Positions 1 through 9,103 of a stretch of 64,000 bases of DNA are shown here, one piece after another. The stretch is taken from assembly GCF_002305855.1 (NCBI RefSeq), contig NZ_CP022163.1:124292-188291 (forward strand), in the 5' to 3' direction. A model generated the notes under the pieces. The model was not told where the DNA came from and did no database searches. It saw only the letters and a program-made list of their open reading frames with translations. This DNA comes from Melittangium boletus DSM 14713. Lineage in GTDB: Bacteria; Myxococcota; Myxococcia; Myxococcales; Myxococcaceae. Made by a program: the position numbers and the translations under genes. Every line of letters begins with the position of its first letter. Position 1 is the first letter of the stretch.

Positions 1-111
1 CGGCACTACCCCGCGCTGCGCAAGGAGCTGTGCCGCAAGTACCCCCGGCACAGCTGGCCCGAGGAGCCGCGCCACGCGCAGACGCCCGCCGAGCGCGGCC
101 GGAGGATCTGA
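1..111 (+). CDS. hrpB: C-terminal end of an HrpB-like ATP-dependent helicase (5' truncated by the window)
   Basis: Only the last 36 codons are present, running from the window edge to TGA at 109-111. The peptide contains [18 protein letters not shown], which matches the conserved end of the HrpB family, where a KEL-x-x-RYPKH-x-WPEDP type motif precedes a short basic tail. HrpB is a DExH-box helicase of poorly defined role in Proteobacteria. Helicase motifs would lie upstream and cannot be seen, so the call rests on this tail alone. It converges with the acetyltransferase gene that ends 12 bases further on. Confidence 0.7.
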   Translation, partial: RHYPALRKELCRKYPRHSWPEEPRHAQTPAERGRRI

Positions 112-123
112 CCCACCGCGGAA

Positions 124-597
124 TCAGAACCGCTTGCGCATCTCCAGGTGGTCGATGCCCGCTTCATCGAACACCTCGCCCACCGGCGCGTAGCCCATCT
201 TCTTGTAGAACTCGAGCGCGTAGAGCTGCGAGTGCAGCACGACGCCGTCGACCCTGCGGTCACGCGCCTCCTGCTCCAGCGCTTCCAACAACCGGGCGCC
301 CACGCGCGCCTTGCGGTGCGCCTTGAGCACCGCCATGCGGCCAATCTGCGCCCACCGCCCCGTCTCACCGGGAGGAGGCTCTGGCAGCATCACCAGGCGT
401 CCCGTTCCAATGGCGTGTCCGCCCTGGAACGCCAGGACGTGGTAGGCCTTCGCGTCCTCGTCATCCCGCTCGATGCCCTCGGGGACGTGCTGCTCCTCGA
501 TGAACACGACCTCGCGGATGGCGAGCGACTGAAACAGCTCAGCTTCGGTACGAATCTGGGCGATGGTAACCGGCTGGGGGTTGTCCGGGTTCGGCAT
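124..597 (-). CDS. GNAT family N-acetyltransferase (ElaA/YybD-like)
   Basis: This 157-residue protein has the layout of a single-domain GNAT acetyltransferase. It has an N-terminal VFIEEQ-x-VPEGIERDDED segment (residues 31-48) typical of the ElaA-like group. The acetyl-CoA loop, motif A, lies around residues 85-105 (IGRMAV...RVGARLLEAL), and a FYKKMGY motif B sits near 130-135. The second glycine of the usual RxxGxG loop is replaced in RKARVG, a tolerated variation. The start at 597 is chosen because the domain begins there; the frame stays open far upstream without protein-like sequence. The substrate cannot be deduced. It diverges from the exported protein at 752. Confidence 0.85.
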   Translation of the reverse strand: MPNPDNPQPVTIAQIRTEAELFQSLAIREVVFIEEQHVPEGIERDDEDAKAYHVLAFQGGHAIGTGRLVMLPEPPPGETGRWAQIGRMAVLKAHRKARVGARLLEALEQEARDRRVDGVVLHSQLYALEFYKKMGYAPVGEVFDEAGIDHLEMRKRF

Positions 598-751
598 GTC
601 GCCGGGCAAGGTACACAAAACCCGGCGGCGCAGACAGGTGAAAAGGCGGCGTGACACGGGAAGTTTCCGGACAGCCGAGGGACCCGCCCCCGTTCCGCCC
701 GCCCGCCTTCCTCCCGTGAGCCCAGGGCCGCTCGTGGTACCCTCGGACGTG

Positions 752-1828
752 ATGCGATCCTCCCTCCTCGCACTCGTCCTCGGACTCACCGCTCTTCCCG
801 CCGCCGCCCAACCGGAGGTCATCTTCGGCTCCGGACAGGACGTGCCCAACATCAAGGAGGAGGACTTCGACCGCCGCTTCCTCAAGACGGGCTTCTACCA
901 GGGCCTGACCCAGGGGACGAACGATCCCAACTGCGCCCTGCTGCTCGGCGGCATGCTCACGCTGCTCGGGGAAACAGCCCCGATGCTGCACAAGCGGGAC
1001 GAGAACTTCTTCCTGGACCCGCAGCTCGTCCAGGCGCTCAACACCCAGCTCAGCTCCCCTCGCTTCCAGGCCCAGCCGTACTTCGTGGCCATGGTGCGGC
1101 GCGTGCTCATCGATCACAAGCTGCCCGCGAGCTGGTTCCAGACCGCCTCCACCCTGGGCCCACTGGTGCTCACCATCGACGTGGGCAAGCTGCGCTTCCT
1201 GTCCGAGGGCCTCCAGCCCATCGACAGCTTCTTCCTCACCCTGCCCACGCTGCGCGAGCGCTATGAAATCGAGGTGCGCCGCGCCAACGCCACCACCGCG
1301 CGCTCCGCCGAGAAGGCGTTCCGCGAGAACTACCTCGACAAGCAGGTGGCCTTCGGCAACGTGGAGCTGCTCGACGTGGCGGTGGAGCAGCCCAAGAAGC
1401 CCAAGAAGCGCAAGGGCCAGCCCGTCATCCTCGAGGAGGACACGCCCCCCACCGCCGTGGCCCGCATCGTGTGGTACCCGCCGGATCCCAACGCCGGGCA
1501 GCTCGAGATCTTCGGCGCGAAAAAGCGCCCCGAGGTGCGCATCACCGCGCGGCTCGCCCCCCAGCAGTACCTGGACCTGAGCCGCATTCCCAAGGGGGCC
1601 CGGTTGATGGTGCGCGGGCGCTTCTGGGCCTTCACCAAGGCCGTGGACGAGGTGGAACTGCGCGATGCGCTCATCTTCCAGGACCGCGACTGGAGCCAGG
1701 GCAATACCCTGGTGGACCCCAACGCCGTGGCCCAGTGCCGCTTCGCGGTGAATGATCTGATGGGCGCGGCTCCCGTCCAGCAGGGCGCCTTCGGACAACC
1801 GGGGGCCTTCGGCCAGCCGCGCCGCTAG
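752..1828 (+). CDS. Exported protein of unknown function
   Basis: The 358-residue product begins with a clear Sec signal peptide: MRSS, then a hydrophobic run LLALVLGLTALP, with likely cleavage after AAAQ near residue 20. The mature part has no domain I can name. It contains a lysine-rich stretch (PKKPKKRKG) near residues 213-221, and the extreme C-terminus repeats QGAFGQP twice. The ATG at 752 is preceded by an overlapping GTG and is the first start compatible with the signal peptide. It is probably periplasmic or outer-membrane associated. It stands alone between divergent and co-directional neighbours. Function is unknown. Confidence 0.75.
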   Translation: MRSSLLALVLGLTALPAAAQPEVIFGSGQDVPNIKEEDFDRRFLKTGFYQGLTQGTNDPNCALLLGGMLTLLGETAPMLHKRDENFFLDPQLVQALNTQLSSPRFQAQPYFVAMVRRVLIDHKLPASWFQTASTLGPLVLTIDVGKLRFLSEGLQPIDSFFLTLPTLRERYEIEVRRANATTARSAEKAFRENYLDKQVAFGNVELLDVAVEQPKKPKKRKGQPVILEEDTPPTAVARIVWYPPDPNAGQLEIFGAKKRPEVRITARLAPQQYLDLSRIPKGARLMVRGRFWAFTKAVDEVELRDALIFQDRDWSQGNTLVDPNAVAQCRFAVNDLMGAAPVQQGAFGQPGAFGQPRR

Positions 1829-1965
1829 GTTCACGAGCCCCACGGGCGTCCCGGCAGCGAGCCTCCCGTCCGAGGGGGGAGAGCGCCGCCGGGAGCAGCC
1901 CACCCAGAAGCCCCTGGCACGAGCCGTGCTCCCACGCGGGGAAAATCCCAACGCCGCGAGGGAGC

Positions 1966-2739
1966 ATGAAGATCGAGGGTCGTCCCGAGGCAGTCCCCAC
2001 CCGGTCCGCGCCGGGCAAGGGTCGGTTCCAGGAGCAGGTGAGGAAGGGCACGCCAGAACTGGCGAAACGTCCCCCGCCGGGAGGAACGGGGGCCCGTACC
2101 ATCCCCACGACCGTGCGGAGCGCCCCCGGAGTCCGCGCGCTCGCCAGCGCCCTCCAGGTCCCTTCACACGGAGCCTTCGCCAGCGCCGAACACCTCGGGC
2201 AGGTGCGACGGGGCGCCACCGCCGAGGCCCACCGGCTGAGCGATGCACGGGGGGAAGCCCACCAGACGCATCGGGAGCGGGTCCTCCACCGGCTGAGTGA
2301 TCTCATCGCCCACGAACTCTCGAGAGAGCCGGGCGTCGGGCCCCCGACCGTGCGCGACACGCCCGCGGCCCGCGGCCCAGAGACGCCCCCGCCCCTCGTT
2401 CCGGCGGAACTCGCCCAGGCGCTCGCCGGGCCGCGGCCCGAAGGACCTACCGTGGGCACCCGGGCCAGCGAGGCCAGTGGCCTGTCCGAACCCCGGGTTC
2501 AGGCGACGCTGGAGCTCATCGAGAAGATCGACCTGTTTGTGAAATCTCAGCGGCCCGCGCTCGCCATGCGCCTGGGCGGAGCCCTCGACGCCACCGTGGA
2601 GGTGGAGCGCACGGGCACGCGCGAGGTGGCACTGCGCATCCAGGGCCGACGCGGACCCCTGGCGCCGGGGGAGCTGACACGCATCCGGGAGGCACTGGCC
2701 TCGCGGGGACTCTCGCTAAGCGCCCTGTCGAACACCTGA
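1966..2739 (+). CDS. Hypothetical protein with a FliK/HrpP-like C-terminal segment
   Basis: A 257-residue Arg/Pro/Ala-rich protein with no signal peptide. The first ~170 residues look disordered, with many PP, RP and TP runs. The last ~80 residues look folded: a helix (LELIEKIDLFVKSQRPALAM), two strands (TVEVERTGTREVALRIQGRR) and a helix (LTRIREALASRGLSLSAL). A disordered N-terminus followed by a small alpha/beta C-domain recalls the C-terminal domain of FliK/YscP/HrpP-type length-control proteins. That is an inference from pattern only. An AG-rich ribosome site (GAGGGAG) precedes ATG 1966. A strong hairpin follows the gene. No secretion genes are adjacent, so a function cannot be assigned. 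Confidence 0.55.
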   Translation: MKIEGRPEAVPTRSAPGKGRFQEQVRKGTPELAKRPPPGGTGARTIPTTVRSAPGVRALASALQVPSHGAFASAEHLGQVRRGATAEAHRLSDARGEAHQTHRERVLHRLSDLIAHELSREPGVGPPTVRDTPAARGPETPPPLVPAELAQALAGPRPEGPTVGTRASEASGLSEPRVQATLELIEKIDLFVKSQRPALAMRLGGALDATVEVERTGTREVALRIQGRRGPLAPGELTRIREALASRGLSLSALSNT

Positions 2740-2760
2740 GCGCCCCGAGCGGGCATGGGA

Positions 2761-2791
2761 AAGGCCCCGCCGCCCGGGGCCGCGGGGCCTT
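2761..2791. terminator. Hairpin terminator between convergent genes
   Basis: AAGGCCCCGC at 2761-2770 pairs perfectly with GCGGGGCCTT at 2782-2791 around an 11-base GC-rich loop. It lies between the gene ending at 2739 and the ferredoxin gene ending at 2814 on the other strand, so it can serve both. The A/T base pairs at the stem foot give only a very short U tract. Confidence 0.7.
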
Positions 2792-2813
2792 CCCTGAATC
2801 CTACCCGTGAGGA

Positions 2814-3149
2814 CTACTTACCGGGCGCGGCGTCCAACATCCCGCGCTTGCCCTTCGCATCCTTGAACTCCTCGGCCTCGGGCAGCGAGCTCTTCTTCTC
2901 CGCGATGTTCGGCCACTTCGTGGAGAAGTCCGCGTTCAGCGTCTTGTACTCCGCCCACTCCTTGGGCAGCTCCGACTCGGGGAAGATCGCCTTCGTCGGG
3001 CAGACGGGCTCGCAGGCACCGCAGTCGATGCACTCGTCCGGGTGGATGACCAGGAAGTTGGCGCCCTCGTAGAAGCAGTTGACGGGGCACACCTCGACAC
3101 AGTCGGTGTACTTGCACTTGATGCAAGGCTCGGCGACGACATAAGCCAT
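2814..3149 (-). CDS. fdxA: Ferredoxin FdxA ([3Fe-4S][4Fe-4S] type)
   Basis: The 111-residue product is a small cytoplasmic electron carrier. Two cysteine clusters are visible: C-x2-C-x4-C-x3-CP at residues 9-21 ([14 protein letters not shown]) and C-x2-C-x2-C-x3-CP at 40-50 ([12 protein letters not shown]). The opening MAYVV, the [15 protein letters not shown] core and the length match the FdxA family, in which one cluster is usually 3Fe-4S. The acidic/lysine-rich C-terminal extension from about residue 62 is also typical. AGGAG stands 6 bases before the ATG. It lies 92 bases downstream of asd on the same strand. Its redox partner is not evident here. Confidence 0.95.
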   Translation of the reverse strand: MAYVVAEPCIKCKYTDCVEVCPVNCFYEGANFLVIHPDECIDCGACEPVCPTKAIFPESELPKEWAEYKTLNADFSTKWPNIAEKKSSLPEAEEFKDAKGKRGMLDAAPGK

Positions 3150-3241
3150 GGAAATCTCCTCTTGGGACAGAACCGTGCGCGCGCACAGTAGTGGGTTGCG
3201 AAGGGGGTTGGCACTCCCAATCTGAGCGCCCCTCCTCTACC

Positions 3242-4324
3242 TCATCTCAGTAGACCCTGGGCATGCATCAGTTCGGCGACCAGGATGGCCCCCTTGGCCG
3301 CTCCCATCTTGGTGTTGTGCGACACCAGCACGTACTTGAACCCGTTAGGGAGGACGTTGTCCTCGCGCACCCGGCCCACGGTGGTGGCCATGCCCGCGTG
3401 GGTGTCCCGGTCCAGGCGCGGCTGGGGGCGGAAGGGCTCGTCGAGCACCTCGATCCACTGGGGAGGAGCCGAGGGCAGCCCTCGCGCCACCTCGGCGCCC
3501 CGCCACTCGCGCATCGCCGCCACCACGTCCTTCACGGACGCCTTCTCGGCCAGCGACACGAAGACGGACTCGGTGTGACCCTCGAGCACCGCCACCCGGG
3601 TACAGGTGCACGACACCTGGATGTCATGCGGGGTGATGACGCCGTGGGCCAGCGAGCCGAGGATCTTCTTCGTCTCCACCTGGACCTTCTCCTCCTCCTT
3701 GGGGATGTAGGGGATGACATTGTCCAGGATGTCCAGGCCGATGACGCCCGGCGAGCGGCCCGCGCCGGACATGGCCTGCATGGAGGTCATCAACACGGAG
3801 CGCACGCCGAAGCGCTCGGCGAGCGGCGCCAGGGTGATGGCCAGACCCGTGGTGGTGCAGTTGGGAATGGGGACGATGAAGCCCTTCCAGCCCCGCTGCT
3901 TCTGCTGCGCGCGGATCAGATCCGAGTGGGCGGCATTCACCGGGGGAATCACCAGCGGCACGTCCGCCTCGTAACGGAAGGCGCTGGCCGCGGAGAACAC
4001 GGGGATGTCCCGGGCGAGCCGGGGCTCCAGGTCCTTGGCCACGTCCGACTCCACCGCCGAGAAGGCGATGTCGTAGTCCCTGGCCTGGATCTCCTCTCCG
4101 CTCACCACCTTCATCTTCGCGATCGACTCCGGAAGCGCCTCGGGAACGAACCAGGCGGTCATTCCATTGGCGGCGCGAAGTGCCTCCACATAGGACTTGC
4201 CCGCGGAGCGCGGCGAGGCCGCCAGGCCCGTGAGCTCGATGTGGGGATGATCCTTGAGCGCGGAGATGAACTGCTGGCCGGCGAGTCCGGTGGCGCCGAT
4301 GAGCACGGCACGAAGCTTGGCCAT
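3242..4324 (-). CDS. asd: Aspartate-semialdehyde dehydrogenase
   Basis: This 360-residue NADP-dependent enzyme converts L-aspartyl-4-phosphate to aspartate semialdehyde, the branch point to lysine/diaminopimelate, threonine and methionine. The Rossmann motif GATGLAGQQF is at residues 10-19. The catalytic cysteine is C156 in the loop PIPNCTTTG, and the catalytic histidine is H250 in CTRVAVLEGH. The NCTTTGL loop and overall length fit the archaeal/fungal-like Asd subfamily rather than the E. coli type. The start MAKLRAVLIGATG at 4324 is chosen over an in-frame ATG 63 bases upstream because the Rossmann fold begins immediately after it. AAGGAAG lies just upstream. Confidence 0.95.
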   Translation of the reverse strand: MAKLRAVLIGATGLAGQQFISALKDHPHIELTGLAASPRSAGKSYVEALRAANGMTAWFVPEALPESIAKMKVVSGEEIQARDYDIAFSAVESDVAKDLEPRLARDIPVFSAASAFRYEADVPLVIPPVNAAHSDLIRAQQKQRGWKGFIVPIPNCTTTGLAITLAPLAERFGVRSVLMTSMQAMSGAGRSPGVIGLDILDNVIPYIPKEEEKVQVETKKILGSLAHGVITPHDIQVSCTCTRVAVLEGHTESVFVSLAEKASVKDVVAAMREWRGAEVARGLPSAPPQWIEVLDEPFRPQPRLDRDTHAGMATTVGRVREDNVLPNGFKYVLVSHNTKMGAAKGAILVAELMHAQGLLR

Positions 4325-4420
4325 TGTGTCCGACTTCCTTCGGTACTTCGGGGGGTGCGGCGTCTTTACACCGTTTTGGTCCCCCACTTCACCATGCGCG
4401 GAGAGCCGGACGCCCCAGGC

Positions 4421-4777
4421 TCAGCAGACCTGGGAGGCCGAGGCTCCGGCGAAGTGGTATTCGACGGGCAGTCCCTCGGTGAGCCACCCCTGGAGACCTC
4501 CCTCCAGACACACTACCTGGAACCCCTGACGCTGCAGCAGACGGCAGACCCTGCGGGTATCGGAGCCATCCGGCGCACACCCACATAGGACGATGAGTTC
4601 GTCGTCGGGGAGGACCGCCGCGTCCTGGAGAATCTCCTCGAAGGTCATCCACAAGGCGCCCGGAATGTGCAGCCCATAGCGCTCCCAGTCGGAGGGGTCA
4701 CGGCAATCGAGGACGAGGACCTCGTCGTCCCCCAGCCGCACGAACAACTCGGTACAAGGCATACGGGCTTGGATCAC
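4421..4777 (-). CDS. Single-domain rhodanese-like protein
   Basis: The 118-residue protein carries one rhodanese domain. LVLDCRDPSDWERYGLHIPGA (residues 21-41) is the substrate-side signature. LIVLCGCAPDGSDTRR (61-76) is the active-site loop, with the likely persulfide-forming cysteine at C65. The C-terminal LEGGLQGWLTEGLPVE matches the usual closing motif. Such proteins move sulfane sulfur, but the donor and acceptor are unknown. GTG at 4777 is chosen over the ATG at 4762 because a GGGAGG ribosome site lies 6 bases before the GTG and nothing comparable precedes the ATG. The gene ends 96 bases upstream of asd and may be co-transcribed with it. Confidence 0.88.
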   Translation of the reverse strand: MIQARMPCTELFVRLGDDEVLVLDCRDPSDWERYGLHIPGALWMTFEEILQDAAVLPDDELIVLCGCAPDGSDTRRVCRLLQRQGFQVVCLEGGLQGWLTEGLPVEYHFAGASASQVC

Positions 4778-4783
4778 CCGGAA

Positions 4784-4789
4784 CCTCCC
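4784..4789 (-). promoter_or_regulatory. Ribosome-binding site fixing the GTG start of the rhodanese gene
   Basis: Read on the minus strand this is GGGAGG followed by a 6-base spacer and then GTG at 4777-4775. It supports the GTG start five codons before the first ATG. Confidence 0.65.
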
Positions 4790-4949
4790 AGTCGCGTTAT
4801 CAGCGGTGGCAACCCGGGGGGATGGGATTCCCATCCCCACGCTTCCCCGGCCGCTCCCGCGCCTCGCTCGCCCCCAGAACGAGCATTCCCCCCTTCTCGC
4901 GTCTTGACCCGGCGGATTCGGGTCCATATAAGGCCCTCACGTTGGTCGC

Positions 4950-5021
4950 GGCGCCATAGCCAAGTGGTAAGGCAAAGGTCTGCAAAACCTTCATTCCCCG
5001 GTTCGAATCCGGGTGGCGCCT
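4950..5021 (+). tRNA. tRNA-Cys (anticodon GCA)
   Basis: The 72-base sequence folds into a complete cloverleaf. Acceptor GGCGCCA (4950-4956) pairs with TGGCGCC (5014-5020), with discriminator T5021. The D-arm stem is GCC/GGC. The anticodon stem AAGGT/ACCTT encloses the loop CTGCAAA with anticodon GCA. The T-arm CCCGG/CCGGG encloses TTCGAAT. CCA is not encoded. A terminator hairpin follows at once, so it is a single-tRNA transcript. Confidence 0.97.
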
Positions 5022-5027
5022 CACTCA

Positions 5028-5070
5028 AGGGCCCGATGTGGACTCCGGTTCACATCGGGCCTTCGTGTTT
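5028..5070 (+). terminator. Rho-independent terminator of tRNA-Cys
   Basis: GCCCGATGTG at 5031-5040 pairs perfectly with CACATCGGGC at 5051-5060 around a 10-base loop. The stem can extend by about three pairs outward, and a T-containing tail (CTTCGTGTTT) follows. It lies 7 bases after the tRNA. PurL converges from the other side, ending at 5110. Confidence 0.85.
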
Positions 5071-5109
5071 CCGGGGAGGGGGGCCGGTGCCGCCCCCCTC
5101 GGCCCCCAC

Positions 5110-8100
5110 TCAGCCCAGGGTCGCGCGGGCGTTGCGGAACAGCCGCATCCAGGGGCTGTCCTCCCCCCACTCCGGCGGGCACCAGGAGTACTGCACGCTC
5201 CGGCTCACCCGCTCCGGATGCGGCATCATGATCGTCACGCGCCCGTCCCGGGACGTCACGCCCGCGAGCCCCCCGGGCGAGCCGTTCGGATTCGCCGGGT
5301 ACGCCTCCGTCACCCGCCCGTGGTTGTCCACGAAGCGCACCGGCACCAGTCCGTCCACCTTCGCCTGGGCCTCGGCGCTCACGAACTCCGCGCGGCCCTC
5401 GCCATGCGACGACACGATGGGGATGCGGCTGCCCGCCATGCCCTGGAAGAAGAGCGAGGGGCTCTCCGCCACCTCCACCTGCACCAGCCGGGCCTCGAAT
5501 TGCTCGGAGGCGTTGCGCACGAAGCTCGGGAAGTGCCCGGCCCCCGGGATGAGGTCGCGCAGCTGCGCCATCATCTGGCAGCCATTGCAGATGCCCAGGC
5601 TGAACGTCCCCGTCCGGGCGAAGAACGCGGCGAACTCGTCCCGGGCCCGCGCGTTGAACAGGATGGAGCGCGCCCAACCGCCTCCCGCGCCCAGCACGTC
5701 GCCGTAGGAGAAGCCGCCACAGGCCGCCAGACCCTCGAAGTCCTTCAACGACACCCGCCCCGCGAGGATGTCGCTCATGTGCACGTCCACCGCGCTGAAG
5801 CCCGCGCGCAGGAAGGCCCGCGCCATCTCCAACTGGCTGTTCACCCCCTGCTCTCGCAGGATGGCCACCCGGGGCCTGGCTCCCTTCGCGATGAAGGGCG
5901 CCGCCACGTCCTCGGCGGGGTCGAACGTGAGCCGGGACGACAGGCCCGGATCCGCCGGATCGCACTTCGCGGCGAACTCCTCCTCGGCGCAGCGCGGATT
6001 GTCGCGCAGCTTCTGCATCTCGAGGCTGACGCGCGACCACCCCGCGCGCAGCGCCGTCACGTCCTCCTCCAGCAGGACCCGCCCCCCCTGGTTCACCCGC
6101 ACCTTCAGCGCCGGGCGGGGCCTCCCGAGCTCGTGCGCGTGCGCGTCCAACCCATGCGCCGCCAGCACCTCCCGAACCCGGGACAGGTCTCCGGCCCTCA
6201 GCTGGAGGACCGCGCCCAGCTCCTCGTTGAACAGCGCCGCGATGGCGTCCGGGCCCAGCGGACCCACGTCCACCTCGACACCACAGTGCCCCGCGAAGGC
6301 CATCTCCACCAGGGAGGTGATCAACCCGCCGTCGGAGCGGTCATGGTAGGCCAGCACCAGGCCCGCCTCGTTGAGCGCCTGCATCGCGGCGAAGAAGCCT
6401 CGAAGCACCTCGGGGCGCTCCACGTCCGGACACCGGGGGCCCACCTGCGAATACACCTGGGCCAGGACCGAGCCCCCCAGCCGCTGCTGGCCTTCGGCCA
6501 GGTCGACGAACAGCAGCCGCGTGTCCGCGTCCGGCTCGCGCAACTGGGGCGTGAGCGAGCGGCGCACGTCGAGCACCGGGGCGAACGCCGAGATGATGAG
6601 CGACAGGGGCGACGTCACCGCCTTGCGCTCACCCCGCTCCTGCCACACCGTGCGCATGGACATGGAGTCCTTGCCCACCGGGATGGTGAGGCCCAGCGCC
6701 GGGCACAGCTCCATGCCCACGGCCTTCACCGCGGCGTAGAGGTTGGCGTCCTCGCCCGGGCTGCCCGCGGCGGCCATCCAGTTCGCCGAGAGCTTCACGT
6801 CCCCGAGCTTCCCGATGCGCGCCGAGGCGATGTTCGTGAGCGCCTCGCCCACCGCCATGCGGGCCGAGGCCGCCGCGTCGACGAGGGCCACGGGCGTGCG
6901 CTCGCCCACGGACATGGCCTCGCCCGTGTAGCCCGCGTGCGCCGACAGCGTCACCGCGCAGTCCGCCACCGGCACCTGCCACGGGCCCACCATCTGATCC
7001 CTCGCCGTCAGGCCCGACACCGAGCGGTCCCCAATGGTGATGAGGAAGCCCTTGTCCGCCACCGTCGGGTGCCCGAGCACCCGCGAGAGCAATTCCCCCA
7101 CCGGGGCCTCCAGCTTCAACTCCGCGTGCACGAGCGGACGCGACTTCACGTCCCGGTGCATGCGCGGCGCCTTGCCGAAGAGCACGTCCATGGGAATGTC
7201 GATGGGGGCGTTGTCGAAGCGCTGATCGCTCACCTTCAACACCTGCTCGGCCGTGGCCTCGCCCAGCACCGCGAAGGGCGCGCGCTCGCGCTCGCACAGC
7301 GCCGCGAAGCGCACCACGTCCTCGGGCGCGATCGCCAACACGTAGCGCTCCTGGGCCTCGTTGCACCAGATCTCCACCGGCGCCATGCCCGGCTCGGCGT
7401 TGGGCACCTCGCGCAGCTCGAAGCGTCCGCCCAGGTCGTTGTCGTGGATGAGCTCCGGCACCGCGTTGGACAGGCCGCCCGCCCCCACGTCGTGAATGGA
7501 GCGGATGGGGTTGTCATCCCCCAGCGCCCAGCACTGGTCGATGACCTCCTGGCAGCGCCGCTCCATTTCCGGGTTGTCGCGCTGCACCGAGGCGAAGTCG
7601 AGGTCCGCCGCGCTCGAGCCCTGCGTCATCGACGACGCCGCCCCACCCCCGAGGCCGATGAGCATCGCCGGGCCACCCAGCACGACGATCCGATCCCCCG
7701 GCCGCAACGTGCCCTTGCGCACGTGACTCGCCCGGATGTTGCCCAGGCCTCCCGCGAGCATGATGGGCTTGTGGTAGCCCCGTACCTCGACCCCGTCGAG
7801 CGTGGGCACCTGGAGCTCGAAGCTGCGGAAGTAGCCACACAGGTTGGGCCGGCCAAACTCGTTGTTGAAGGCGGCGCCGCCCAGGGGGCCCTCGATCATG
7901 ACGTCGAGCGCGGACACGATGCGCTCGGGCTTGCCGTAAGGGGTTTCCCACGGCTGCTCGTACCCGGGGATGCGCAGGTTCGACACGGAGAAGCCGGTCA
8001 GGCCCGCCTTGGGCTTCGCGCCCCGGCCCGTGGCGCCCTCGTCCCGGATCTCCCCGCCCGCGCCCGTGGAGGCCCCGGGATGGGGAGAAATCGCCGTGGG

Positions 8101-9000
8101 ATGGTTGTGCGTCTCCACCTTCATCAGGATGTGCGTGGGCTCGCGGTGGAAGCGGTACTCGCCGCTGGCCGGCTCCGGGAAGAGGCGCTCCACCTCGAAG
8201 CCCTCCATCACGGCGGCGTTGTCCTTGTACGCCGACAGCACGCCCTCGGGATGGGCCGCGTAGGTGTTCTTGATGGACTGGAAGAGCGAGCGCTCCTGGG
8301 CCACCCCATCCACCGTCCACGTGGCGTTGAAGATCTTGTGCCGGCAGTGCTCGCTGTTCGCCTGGGCGAACATCATCAGCTCCACGTCGGTGGGGTGGCG
8401 CTGGAGCTGGGTGAAGCGCTCCACCAGGTAGTCGATCTCATCGTCGGCCAGGGCCAGACCCAGCGCCCGGTTGGCGTCGACGAGCGCGGCGCGGCCCCCG
8501 CTCAGCACATCCACGGTGGTGAACGACTTCGCCGTGTGTCCGGTGAAGAGGATGGCCGCGTCCTCCTCGCGCGCCACCACGGCCTGGGTCATCCGATCAT
8601 GAAGGAGGGGCTGGAGGACGGCGGACCGCTCGGGCGGGAGGGGTTGGCCCGCCGCGTCGGCGACCCAATAGGCGGTGCCGCGCTCGATGCGCCGCACGCC
8701 CTTCAAGCCGCAGTTCTGGAAGATGTCCGTGGCCTTGGAGGACCAGGGGGAAAGCGTGCCGGGCCGAGGGATGACGAGCAGCAGGCTGCCCCGAGGCGCC
8801 TGGCGGGCGAGTCGCGGGCCGTACTCCAGCAGCGAGTCCACCAGGGCCCGCTCGGGCTCGGAGAGGGATTCCGGAACATCGAGGAAGTGGACGAACTCCG
8901 CATAGACGGAGGCCACGGAAGGCTCCAGCTCCTGGCAGCGAGCGAGCAGCTTGGCCAGACGGAACTCGGAGAGGGCGGGGGCGCCACGCAGGGTGAGCAT
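5110..9000 (-). CDS. purL: Phosphoribosylformylglycinamidine synthase (large single-chain form)
   Basis: The 1296-residue enzyme catalyses the fourth step of purine synthesis, FGAR to FGAM with glutamine and ATP. It is the fused proteobacterial/eukaryotic type, with synthetase and glutaminase in one chain. Visible landmarks are [16 protein letters not shown] near residue 210, the ATP-site stretch [13 protein letters not shown] near 300, GGA-rich loops of the two AIRS-like halves, and a C-terminal class I glutaminase. The glutaminase triad is C1138 in GICNGCQ, H1261 and E1263 in MMPHPERV. Length agrees with E. coli PurL (~1295). Start ATG 9000 gives a conventional N-terminus, though no strong ribosome site is seen. 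It diverges from the surface protein at 9104, leaving about 100 bases for both promoters. Confidence 0.97.
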   Translation of the reverse strand: MLTLRGAPALSEFRLAKLLARCQELEPSVASVYAEFVHFLDVPESLSEPERALVDSLLEYGPRLARQAPRGSLLLVIPRPGTLSPWSSKATDIFQNCGLKGVRRIERGTAYWVADAAGQPLPPERSAVLQPLLHDRMTQAVVAREEDAAILFTGHTAKSFTTVDVLSGGRAALVDANRALGLALADDEIDYLVERFTQLQRHPTDVELMMFAQANSEHCRHKIFNATWTVDGVAQERSLFQSIKNTYAAHPEGVLSAYKDNAAVMEGFEVERLFPEPASGEYRFHREPTHILMKVETHNHPTAISPHPGASTGAGGEIRDEGATGRGAKPKAGLTGFSVSNLRIPGYEQPWETPYGKPERIVSALDVMIEGPLGGAAFNNEFGRPNLCGYFRSFELQVPTLDGVEVRGYHKPIMLAGGLGNIRASHVRKGTLRPGDRIVVLGGPAMLIGLGGGAASSMTQGSSAADLDFASVQRDNPEMERRCQEVIDQCWALGDDNPIRSIHDVGAGGLSNAVPELIHDNDLGGRFELREVPNAEPGMAPVEIWCNEAQERYVLAIAPEDVVRFAALCERERAPFAVLGEATAEQVLKVSDQRFDNAPIDIPMDVLFGKAPRMHRDVKSRPLVHAELKLEAPVGELLSRVLGHPTVADKGFLITIGDRSVSGLTARDQMVGPWQVPVADCAVTLSAHAGYTGEAMSVGERTPVALVDAAASARMAVGEALTNIASARIGKLGDVKLSANWMAAAGSPGEDANLYAAVKAVGMELCPALGLTIPVGKDSMSMRTVWQERGERKAVTSPLSLIISAFAPVLDVRRSLTPQLREPDADTRLLFVDLAEGQQRLGGSVLAQVYSQVGPRCPDVERPEVLRGFFAAMQALNEAGLVLAYHDRSDGGLITSLVEMAFAGHCGVEVDVGPLGPDAIAALFNEELGAVLQLRAGDLSRVREVLAAHGLDAHAHELGRPRPALKVRVNQGGRVLLEEDVTALRAGWSRVSLEMQKLRDNPRCAEEEFAAKCDPADPGLSSRLTFDPAEDVAAPFIAKGARPRVAILREQGVNSQLEMARAFLRAGFSAVDVHMSDILAGRVSLKDFEGLAACGGFSYGDVLGAGGGWARSILFNARARDEFAAFFARTGTFSLGICNGCQMMAQLRDLIPGAGHFPSFVRNASEQFEARLVQVEVAESPSLFFQGMAGSRIPIVSSHGEGRAEFVSAEAQAKVDGLVPVRFVDNHGRVTEAYPANPNGSPGGLAGVTSRDGRVTIMMPHPERVSRSVQYSWCPPEWGEDSPWMRLFRNARATLG

Positions 9001-9103
9001 GGAAACTCTGGGAGAGGGCCAGGGGGGAACGACGCGGGCGTCTTATAACCGTGGCGCCTTCCTCATCCGAGGAGATCATGCAGCGGATATGGTTGAATGC
9101 CGC

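Noticed and set aside
3208..3220. TTGG-N5-CCAA inverted repeat before the ferredoxin gene
   Set aside because: Too short and of no recognised consensus; it could arise by chance.
5038..9048. A 1336-codon open frame on the plus strand opposite purL
   Set aside because: It is the codon-bias shadow of purL: Arg/His/Leu-rich without domains, and purL is unmistakable on the other strand.
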